A DNA stretch of 64,000 bases from Phoronis australis (Eukaryota; Phoronida; Phoronidae). The stretch spans positions 185,134 through 249,133 of the forward strand of contig NMRA01000610.1 of assembly GCA_002633005.1 (NCBI GenBank), given 5' to 3'. The notes beneath the pieces were generated by a model. That model made no database searches, had not been told where the DNA came from, and saw nothing but the letters and a program-made list of their open reading frames with translations. Of the stretch, positions 30,401-42,400 are shown piece after piece (positions within the stretch are counted from its first letter, which is position 1; each line of letters opens with the position of its first letter). The translations under genes and the position numbers were made by a program.

Positions 30401-33400
30401 CTTAGTAACATGCTCTAACAGTGTGTCCTTATTCAGTACGCGGAAGTCCGTGTCATCATAAGTAACCGGGTATTACCAGTGCCTGACATAATGAAATATG
30501 ATTTTTTTCAGCTCGTGCATTTAGTGTTCGAACTTTTAGAGAAATCACCGTAATTTTCTTAGACGTGTAATGCAGAGTAAACCAGGTTAGTGATAATACC
30601 AGCTTTTTCATGTCTGATAGCTTAATTAAGCCTCAGATGCACTGCCACAAACAAATCTGTGAATAACAACTCGGGTCTTGGTCACAGACTCAGTAGTGAC
30701 ACGAGTGTTAGCGCAGATAGTCAGTATTCTCATTGAGTTCATCAAGATGATTGTCTTAAAATCTTGGCAAAAAAGAAGCTAACTGTGTTCTAGTCTCCAT
30801 ATCTCAGAGATTCACTGGCCAAATTTTTTTGAGTTGCCATTTGAAGATAACTGTGTCACCGCGTTTGTGCTGGTCTGTTCTTGTACCTGTCACTACATTA
30901 CCTCAATATTGTTTCGACTGTTAGTAACAACGGAAATTTTTCTACTTTTCCTGTTACTGCTGTTTGATTTAAAGTGAAACTTTGATCGTAAACTTGTTCA
31001 TACTTCCACTGGTTGTTATATTGCTACCAACTCAAAGGAAAAATATTCTTGCGATGTGCCCCTAGCATCTTCACCACGCAATGCCAGAGACAACAGTTCA
31101 CATCTAAAATCATATAGGACCTTTGACAACAATTTTTAGAACAGAACTGACAGAGAAGAATCACGTACAATGTAGGAGTATGCACTCCTTTCAACCATAA
31201 ATCTGCCATAGATATTTTAATGACAGTGCAAGCGTGGCTTTAGGAAGTAAGTAGCATGCACAAGAATGATACAGTCCATGTCAAAAGTAATCAGACAATA
31301 AAATAAAATGTCTTCTCTTCCATAGAGGGTTGTACAGTGAAAAATTGGTCATGGGAAGCCACACCGTGACAAATTTCAAATTAACAAATGTTTCCAGCTT
31401 GGTGACAACGCTGTGAATTACCCCCTTAATCCCAGGCTACGATGATGATGAACTCGTTTTACACAAAGTCGTCAAGATGGGGTAGTCGGTCATTTTGTCT
31501 GAATACTTTTGGCGCTTCCTGTAGATGTTGCAGCACACACAGTGTTCATTAACACTAAGAGTGACAGAACAGCAGTTGTATAATTCACACCATGGTGAAG
31601 AGATTCAGATGTGCAAATAAAGCGAATAATCTCCAGTTTGGGATAGTCTCCACCAAAATTCAAGCTGAAATTGAATTTCTCAGATTCTGAAATTTGGCAC
31701 AATGGCAATTTTCACATGATTGTATCAGTATCTCTCGAATAGTGGACCAGTCCGTGTTTATGCATAACGGAATCTGAAAATGAATTAGTAAGTTAGTGCA
31801 TACAACATAACTGCTGCCAGTGACCTTCAACTTGAGAACCTAATATAATTGCTTATTTCTCAAACTTGATGCAAGCTACGACCTTGAGTGGAGCAATTAT
31901 CTCTCCACTTTCCCAAACTGGGGAATTTTTACTTTAAGATAAACTTAGGGCAACAATTTGATCAATTGTCTCCAATGAGTTGATAATTTTAAAGCAACTT
32001 CTGTTATCACACTAACTGTCATCACTAATAAAATATTAATTTCGGAATTTCAAAACTGGTCCCAAACTGTTAGTTACTAAGAAACTTAAAGATAAGCCAT
32101 GGCCTATGGGCCTGACAAAAACTCACACCTAATTAGTACTTGCACCCAAACTCAGTAAAATGGTTTTATCCAGCTGGTCTTTTTATGGGCTGATAATGGC
32201 CTCAGATAGTCATAAATTGTGTCCATTCTTCTCAAGCCCAGAAATTGCAATACGAACACTGACAATGAGTGCTTTGATGCAAAAATTTCAGGTTTTTTTT
32301 ACAGAAGGCAGTTTATAGCATCTTTAAACAGTTTGGCGAACCACTTGTCCAAACCCGCATATCATTTAAAATGTATTTCTATGTTGTGGTAAATACATAA
32401 CGATGAAAAAGTGACTTGCCCATGTGAAGCATTTAAAGTAGATGAAATTATTAATTTAGTAGTATACAGCAATCTAGTGATCCCTGATTAGTCTATGTTG
32501 ACATGTAGCTCCGCCTTTGGTAGCACACTGAAGACAGGTCAGCTGTTTGTTAAAGTTGTGCATGTAGAATCGAGAACTCGAACAAAGATAGTGAGAGTGA
32601 GAGAGCGAGCGTAGAGCCGGAAGACAGAGTATTCGAAGGACTTCCGCTGACAGTTTTACTTACTTTTGTCCATATTGACTGAATATGAGAGACACAAAAC
32701 ACACTCGTGAAGAAAGCTGTCTGTTATATGTTTTCAGGCATACAAGTTTTAAAACACACTCGAGAAAATACATCACACAAGTCAAAGTAAGTCCATTAAA
32801 ATAACACACAAAGTATCATTTAGTAAACAAATAAAAATAAACTTTAATTAGTGAAAAAATGTATTTCTGCTTAGTGCACCAACACACACACCGAGTACAC
32901 ATGTTTTGACATAACAAACAGTAAAAAAATAATATTGTTTTTTTTATCACAAAACTGCTCGAAGTGCACCCTGGTGGTGAAATGAACTAGCTGTCTCAGA
33001 GACAGACCCTCCAGTTGGACACATGGTCTGTCGCAGCTTAATCTCCAAACCAACTGTTCTACTCTCATTAGCAGATACGATTTGACAAAACGAGGCATTC
33101 TATTGCCAAAAATAGTTCATCAACTGACTGGATGTTTTAATCAGAAGGCAAATACAGTACAAAAGAAAAGACATCAGACGGAAATGGTCTTCTTGTCATG
33201 ACAGCTAATACTGTGAACAACAAAAATGACTAGTTATAGCTACTAGGGTGGCAAAATTCTAATAAGTAATGGATTAGCCACCTGCTAACTTTCCTGCCAA
33301 TTCCCCTTCATTCTCGGTCATGACAGAAGACGATGAATTCAGTTTCCGTCCAGTTGTCATGACAGGGAATTCCGGGTCATTTTGTCTGAATACTTTCAGA

Positions 33401-36400
33401 GTGTATTGTACGCCTGGCAAGTAAAATCAGCCACCAATTCTTAGAAACTCAAACATGATATTTTACTGGATTAGTAAAATGTTGCCAAAACTCACAAAGC
33501 CCTCCCCCTATTGAGCACATCTCCGACCCGTTGAAGACGACTTACCTCACTTCCGTCATCATACATCCATATAACTTCAACATGGACATGGTCATATGCA
33601 TCTGTGAACAGCTGAGGAAGTGTTTGCAAGACTTGGAGACGTAGTTGAGACACGGAGGTAGTAGCCAGTGGAACAGCAACTGTAAGAAATGGTAACCATG
33701 GCAACAACGCAGTTTTGAAACAGTCGGCAGAAGTCTTGAATGGGATCTAATCTGTTTCCTTGTAATCGAGCTCGAAATTCTTTCTGGCATTTTCCCTAAC
33801 GGTTCTATTTTACGGGAACTTGAGACAAGAGTCTTATCATTCTGTGTACGTTAGGTTTATGAAAATAAGATTTTAATTCAAAATCGCATTTGATGACCCC
33901 CAGGTTTTAGCTAAAACTCGATACATTTTCGAGTTCAGACTCAAACCTCTAGCCTCGGTGATGGGGTCATTAAGTGCAACTTAGGATTGGACAGTTCTCC
34001 CCATACTACGCCATTATGCGTACTTGAGTATAGAATAACATATAAGGTAAAATTTGTTACATTGCTAAAAGTTGGCGCATGTTTCAAACTCTAGAAATAG
34101 ACAATATCGGTCGTCCCAAAATCAAGAATCATCGGAAAGATGCCAAAATTACCTACTATGTAGATAAAAAACACATCGTTCCGACTTTGAAAGACTACGT
34201 GAACACTAAAATCACCTGTCCTAAATTCCAGAATCAAGAACATTCAATTTTTGCGAGACTGTCCTCGTCTCAAATTCTAGAGTTTGTCCCAAATTGATCC
34301 ATTCTTGTTGTTTTATTTACCGATTTATATTCCCAAATTGGATAATTTTTAACGTAACCAAGGGCGATGAAGACATTTTAAAAGCTCCGTTTTCTTACTC
34401 TAATAGTCTCCTTCTGTTCATCCGTGAATACATCGGGTACTTCTTTGTTAAGCCACGACTGTACGAGGGGTTCCCACCCCAGGAGGAACGACTCCATGTA
34501 TATCATACCGCACCGGCTGACAGTGGCTGGGGAGGCCTGCTCTAGGTCTTGAGGCTCGAAGATCATATTCTGTTTGTTTGACATCTGAATGATCTCACCA
34601 CTCATCAGGCACAGCTGGGGTAAAAGGATGCAAACATGATCTTAAGAGTTGATTTCTCATAATTTTACAACTAATTTCTTAATCATTAATCAATTTTTGA
34701 TGTCACTCAGTCATATTGGTCAAACTTACAATGTTGGTTTTTGATCAAAATAGTAGAAAGAGTCTAATAACAAACGCACACGTGAAGATTGACATTATCC
34801 TAATCCAACATCTCGGCATATTACACAAAAAAGATCTTCAGGGAGAAATAGTACGACAGCAGCGAATCACACAAATCAAAACACGGTACGGCCATATATA
34901 CTGTCATTTGAGTTGTTTGATTCGATGCTGTCATACTACTTCTCCCTGAAGATGTTTTTTTTTGTAATAAACCAAAACGTTGGATTTGGATAATCTTCAC
35001 GTGTGCGCTTGTGATTAGACTCTTGTTCAAATTTCTTATCAAAAATATGACCCAGCAGAGTAAGCTATCATACCTTCTTATTGTCGTCTAACACTGTGTT
35101 CATATTCTCAATCCACACAGCGTCCACTGGTCCGTCAAATATAATCCACTTCCTGTCATCAGAGGCGTCTGCCGCGTGGTCACGGAAAGTGTTGGCCAGA
35201 ATACCTATAAGCAAAGGATCAAAAAATGTCGGACAGTTTTCTGTCACATTTGTTTACAAACATCGTCATGATTTAATGCCAAATGCCGACTGAAATAGGA
35301 GCTTATAGTAATCAAATAGTGAATTTTATCGTTTACTTTGTACCAAGAGAGTTTTAGAGTCCAACAATGTCAACAGATGGCAACACATAAAAGGTTATCA
35401 GTCGAGCAAATTGCACTGCACAGAAACAACAGAATGGATTGGCTAGACATTGACAAGGTGGGCCCTTTTTATCATTACAGGGTCTCTCAACAATTTCTAC
35501 ACCTAGGACAACTACTTCAGTGGTGCCCCCTGGTGAATTTCAAATTCCTCAATCACTTTAGATGATCTTGGTAGCAGTCAAGACCAGGCAAACTCACTTT
35601 GATAAAGACAAAGTAAGATATGATACCCAACACACTAGAAGCCCATACTAACCATCTGACCACTCGTGAGAGACCGGGTCAAACCGACCGTACAACTGAC
35701 CCATGGTGACGGCTTTAGGGTTGATAATGCTGTATCTGACTTTGTGCTCCTCCATAAGCCCTTCCTTGTTCAGGTCGCCCAGGGACATGGACAGGGTCNN
35801 NNNNNNNNNNNNNNNNNNNNNNNNNNNNNNNNNNNNNNNCGTCAAATATAATCCACTTCCTGTCATCAGAGGCGTCTGCCGCGTGGTCACGGAAAGTGTT
35901 GGCCAGAATACCTATAAGCAAAGGATCAAAAAATGTCAGACAGTTTTCTGTCACATTTGTTTACAAACATCGTCATGGTTTAATGCCAAATGCCAACTGA
36001 AATAAGAGCTTATAGTAATCAAGTAGTGAATTTTATCGTTTACTTTGTACCAAGAGAGTTTTAGAGTCCAACAATGTCAACAGATGGCAACACATAAAAG
36101 GTTATCAGTCGAGCAACTTGCACTGCACAGGAACAACACAATAGATTGACTAGACATTGACTAGGTGGGTCCTTTTTATCATCACAGGGTCTCTCAACAA
36201 TTTCTACACCTAGGACAACTACTTCAGTGGTGCCACCTGATGAATTTCAAATTCCTCGATCACTCTAGACGATCTTGGTAGCAGTCAAGACCAGGCAAAC
36301 TCACTTTAATAAAGACAAAGTAAGATATGGTACCCAACACACTAGAAGCACATACTAACCATCTGACCACTCGTGAGAGACTGGGTCAAACCCACTTTAA

Positions 36401-39400
36401 TAAAGACAAAGTAAGATATGGTACCCAACACACTAGAAGCCCATACTAACCATCTGACCACTCATGAGAGACCGGGTCAAACCCACTTTAACAAAGACAA
36501 AGTAAGATGTGGTACACAACACACTAGAAGCCTAAGCACATACTAACCATCCGACCACTCGTGAGAGACTGGGTCAAACCCACTTTAACAAAGACAAAGT
36601 AAGATGTGGTACACAACACACGAGAAGCCCAATACTAACCATCTGACCACTCGTGAGAGACCGGGTCAAACCGACCGTACAACTGACCCATGGTGACGGC
36701 TTTAGGGTTGATAATGCTGTATCTGACTTTGTGCTCCTCCATAAGCCCTTCCTTGTTCAGGTCGCCCAGGGACATGGACAGGGTCTTAAATGCACTCGTC
36801 TTGCCCCCGATGGGGTCCCCCACGATCATTAGACCGTGACGAACGAGGATCATGTCGTAGATCTGAAAAGAATGTGCGTGTTTGTATTTAAGGAAATCCG
36901 CACTGTCTCATAGAACGTATTATTTTTGAGATGTGCATCAATGTCACTGTTAAGAGTATTTATCTTTGGATTTATGTCTCTGTAAAGGACAGCAACGCTT
37001 ATTAAACAGAATTCTCCAGTTAAGTCAAAATTTAAAGATATCACAATTTTGCAAATTACAAACATTTTCAAAGATATCACTTTAGTGAGCACACAACTAT
37101 TGACTTAATCATCAAAGATTTGGAAAACATCAGCAATATCAGCAATATCAGCAATCAAGTGTGAACAGACACAAATTTAAAGGATTTTCATGCATGAAAG
37201 ACAAATTTACTCGAGTGATATATAATTGCATGCAAGGTACCTGAATAATTTTCTCCATAAACCATGGGACCGCCTGCAGTCCCATCTTACTAAGGTTCTC
37301 CTCTAGTGCCTTGGTCAACTGTCCGTAGTCCGGTTTAGGAATGATCACTCCGGGGAACAAATCAGAAATGATGCCTTCGAATAGTGGGATGTCGTGCGAC
37401 AAGAACTGAAAAGCCGAGAACAGCAATATTTATAGACAATTAGGACTGTTAAGTCAATTTGAAGCACGTTACCAAGGCTGGGGAATAGAGTAAAATTATT
37501 AAATTAAAAGATTCCGTGACAAAACAAATCCACAGTATCATCACACTGATGACAACAGTTCCTGAACAAAATGCCATTTGGGTACTTTATACTGTCACGG
37601 AAAGGTGAAATCTGCAATAATGACATCAGACTGGGTAGATTCAGTCAAAATTAAATCATTTTCAAAACCTGGACAACACATGTAGACAATACATCCTGTT
37701 TTTTTTTCAATTGTCAGCTTTAGTTTTCCAGTGGGAAGTAGAAGCGCATGTTTGTTTCATTATTTGTTACCTTTTAACAGTGTAACTATCTCAAATGCAA
37801 AGTGGATGAATCAGATTGCGTAAACTATGCAAGGCCGGGTAAAGTTCAATAACTGTCTCGCAGCGAGAAGGGTTGACCCAAAATCACATACTCTCAGCAA
37901 AAATACACGCCGACATCTCATAGAATCTCACAAGATCTTGCTTTTCTAGTGAGACACTAAGCATTTACTGAACGCTCCCCAGATTTCAAATTTCAACTAT
38001 TTAAGGCAAATTTCTAACCTTTCAATGTTATCATAAATGCAATTTTCTCATTAGTGTTTAACTGGTACATTTGTCTCAAGTTCAAACCTTTGGCAGATTG
38101 ACATCAATGATGGACTTGAGTAGTAGTTTATCCTCATCCTGTTCCGGGTACTTCAGCTTCAGGTTACCTGCAGCGGTCAGTACTGACTTGACCGCTCTCA
38201 TCCCGTAGTCATAGTGATGTTGAGATGACAGCTGGAATACATAGTTGACTTTTTGTGAATTATTATTCTTAGTGGAGGAAATGATACCTTTCAGCTAACA
38301 TCAGAGTAGAGGAGGCAGTGTGGCCTAGTGTGATAGGGACCCGCTTCTTTACTGGGGGTCGTGGGTTCAAGTCCCACTGTGTCACACTGCTACAACCTTG
38401 AGTCAGGTTTCTAGCTCCTCAGCTTGGTTTTGACTGTCTAATAAAGCCTTCAAAATGGTTCCATGTGATCAGTGTAATGGGCAAACATGGGCAGTCTGGT
38501 ATAACGTGTATCAGATCACCTGCAATTATTTTTTATTATAACATCAAGGTCAAAGGAAATTTGAAAGCAATGCTCATTAAGAGTTTTCGAAATCAACATT
38601 GCTTTTTAATTAATAGTTTTAAATGAAAATCAAAATATTAATGTTTCTACAATAATCGGAATAAGTGACAATTTCTGTAAGGAATATTTCACAATGTCTA
38701 TGGTTGCAGGTGGTCATGATATGGTAAAATTATAGTATTGACTTGTGTTCTTTCCTGGACTTGTGAATATTGAAAGCAAAATAAAACTTTTTCAAGTGTC
38801 TGCGACTGCTTCCATCAATGCATCATATCTGTGATGTAATGCTCCAAAATTACTCACATTTCAACATTTTCCAAGCCAGAGAAACTCATAACATCAACCT
38901 GGAAAAATATTTCATTAAAATGTAACGACTGACATTGTGGGTAAAATGGACACGCATCTTCCAACTGACCTGCTCAGAACACAATGTGTAGGTAGCAACA
39001 ATCTTGGCCGACAGACTTCTGGCGTTGACAAATCCCATGGAGTAGAGGGAGATCTCTCCAATCAGAGCGTAGTCAGGCACCATCATGGCCACTGTACGGA
39101 ACAGAACCTGGTTGGAGGAATGAACATGTACAACCACAATAATAGCTTTATGGTCACTATGTGTTATTTGCATTAATTTTATTATTACTTGCTGGAAACA
39201 GTATGTAAATTATTTCTATCATCATGTGATGAGACTTATAATAAGCTCATTTTGGGATAGTGGCTCAGAATTTTGCAGAATTGTGTAAACCATGGGTGTC
39301 GTTCGCACACAATAGGCTTTTTGAAACTGACATACAAGGTCAGTGAAAGCAGTTCTTTGTGAACCCTGCTCTTAGTCATACAACTGTCCCAGTTGGACTG

Positions 39401-42400
39401 TGCAAGTAAACACAGCTTAACTTAATAGGGTTAAAGTCCTGACTGAGAGGATAGTTGCATTATTACCCCTTGCAGATTACGCATAGCGGAGCCCGGAATG
39501 GCTAAAGTATATGGAAAGTAAAAAACAAGTGTACTATGTGGCTTTCTCACATCACAACTGAAGGATGTTAAACCTTGATCCTACTGCTTTAAGGTAAACA
39601 TTAACATAGCATTACATTGTAAACAGACCATACACAGTCAGCCACTTTAGCCTCATTCAACAAGATCGTGAAATCTCACAAACCTTGAGGTTGTCAGGAA
39701 GCTCTGCCCTGCCGGCATACCCAGGATTCATAGTAATGAAGACCGTGCACGACGGGTCTAGTGAGATGGTCGTACCCTCAAACATAAACGTCTTCGCTCG
39801 CTCAGCTATGGCTCGCTGGATACTTTGTACTTGTTGAGCAATCACAGATAGCACCTAGTGGCCAAACCAAAACTAGTGATTCACACGACATATTTTACTA
39901 ATAAACATAAATCTAATCGAAGGCCACAGGCTGGTGTTTTCTAAATCAATACTTTATTCAGCATTAAGCTATTTCTGTTCCATTTATTCTTGAACACACG
40001 AGTCTCACAAGAAATTCTTGTTTAAAATTCACTTTATAATATGTGATACTGGCTAGAGCAAGACTTCATATTTAAGATGTAGATCCCTGACTATGTGAAA
40101 CTCTACACTGTCAGCTACATTAGACAACAGATACCACTGCACAGCAATAATGACTGCCGGATGCTCAGCATTGTGGGTAATTACCACAAAATCAGAAGGG
40201 CAGCAGTAGATGTGGCTATTGCATTCAACGATAAGTTTTGTGTCAAAATGTGAAATCAATCTGTGATAATTTAAAATCATTGTTACCTCCAACTCAATCC
40301 TGTTGAATTCATCAAAACAGGCCCAGGCACCAGACTGTGCCAGACCCTTGAAGAACTTGCCCATAGCTTTGTAGTCCAGACCATCAGAACAGTTGAAGAC
40401 CACACACTGGAAAATGTCCAATAGGGGGCAACTACATAAAATGTCCAATAAGGGGGAACTAAAAAATGTCCAATAGGAGGCAACTACATAAAAGTTCATA
40501 AAAAATCAAGATTTTCCTTACAGAGTATTTCCTTTACTTCAAAGTTATTTTTCATGTGTTCACGTAAGAATGTTGTTTACCATTTAACGAATGAGTCAAT
40601 CATCCAATCAAAATCGCTGATGACATTAATTTACTATAAAATTTTGAGTATTTTGTTACTGTACAGACATATCATGACCGTGCATGTATGACAATATTCA
40701 TCCTGCTACCATTCTAATAAAATCTCAGCTAGAATGGTACATAGTGTAAAGTATTGTAACTTGTGTTTGTGCACACGTCTAAGTACAGTCTGTGTTATAC
40801 CTACAATAGTATGAAGACTGTGTTAACTACTTTACAGTAATAACTACTGTTGAAATAAAATGCAACAAAAGGACTGCTAGCAGTGAACATTGGCAAGAAT
40901 AGAATGAAACAAAATTAAAGGTGAATTGCTGCTATTTACAAACCTTGCACTCCAGTGTTGTACCTTATCAGGAAATAGTAAACGGTACATTCAAAGGTTT
41001 TATCAAGTCGTATGTAATACAATTTTGGTGTCGCAGAAGTCAGTGTTATTAGACTTATTCAGACAAACTAATAATAAATTTATTTAAAAATACTGTTGTT
41101 TAATGACTCTTTGAACTAACTTGCCAGTCACCCAAAGCCAACCATATCAGACACAAAACTTAATTTTCACGTTGCTATCAAGATTTATTAGTGCTCACAA
41201 TATTCTGTGATTCACAACTTGAAACACTCATGACAATCTCATTCCCTAATGCAATGCTAAAGTAAATCCATGACCTTTGACTTTCATGACCTCTGACCTC
41301 ACCTGTTTTGCCACAGCCTTGGCCAAGTCTTTGCAGGTCTCTGTCTTGCCTGTGCCAGCGGGACCCTCGGGAGCCCCACCCAGGTTCAACAACAAGGCAC
41401 CCATCAGAGTTCTAGACGACAGACAAATTGGATCCAGATTAAAACACAAAGCTCAACAGTTCACAATTTTCAAAGTAATTAGTGTTTGGCCAAATTAGAA
41501 GCAAGTGGAAAACAAAGCGATGCTACAGTGCAGCATGAAAACGAAGTTTCAATATTAGGCAAATACCATCATCAGGCACAATAGCCATACAGAAAAGAAC
41601 GAAATATCATTATGGTAACAGAAAGCTCACTTCAGGCTAGAACTGTGGTGAAGTGAAACTTCACAATGCAGAAATTTCTGCACTTCCTCTTTATCAAGTC
41701 TTCATTAAACACAAACAACACAAACAATGAAGAATTTCATGCTCATAACGCTACAAGAGGCAAAAAATTCATTTTTCAAGCAAAAGTGATGGCAATCTGA
41801 GCACAAGAAAATTTGAGACATTTTAGGCACCAAAAGATTAATAAGTAGAAATTCAGTCCCTTAACAATAGAAAGTGTTCACCAATGGTTTTATTTCCTAT
41901 CTATTTATCAATTTCATTGTCTTCATTAACGCCATAATTTCAACATCATTTCTAAAATCCATTGGCCAGGTCTATTTGCACTAACCTCCAGCCTGTTTAT
42001 ATTTGGCATGACGCGTTGGTCGTGTCTCCAGCCATCTTCAGGCGTTACTGTGTTCTTAGAAAAACAAGCACGGGTGTATGGCACACTCACAGAGGTCAAT
42101 GATGAGCATGGTTTTTATATTTTCTTGGCAACGCAAATAGGCTGGAGGTTGGCGTAAAAAGACCAATAGATTTTTAGAAACGATGTTACCACAGCACCAC
42201 CTTAAGGCAATTTTAAGAAGACAGCACAATTCTAAGTTATAATTTACCTGTAACACCTGTCTGTGAGAGGTGTGATAACGAGTCGACCGGTGTTACCCAG
42301 GTACTCGTACCCATACGGCACAGTGGTGGTGATCATTCGTACCATACACGACCTCTCCTCCCAGTAATATCGTAGTTGGCTGATCCAAGAGAAGTCCAGT

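Larger units (their letters stand above)
28799..33545 (-). other. Largest intron (between exons 33 and 34)
   Basis: About 4.7 kb without coding signal. It holds the two Tc1/mariner-type MITEs at 31.3 and 33.2 kb; the rest is AT-rich sequence in which I see nothing. Confidence 0.85.
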
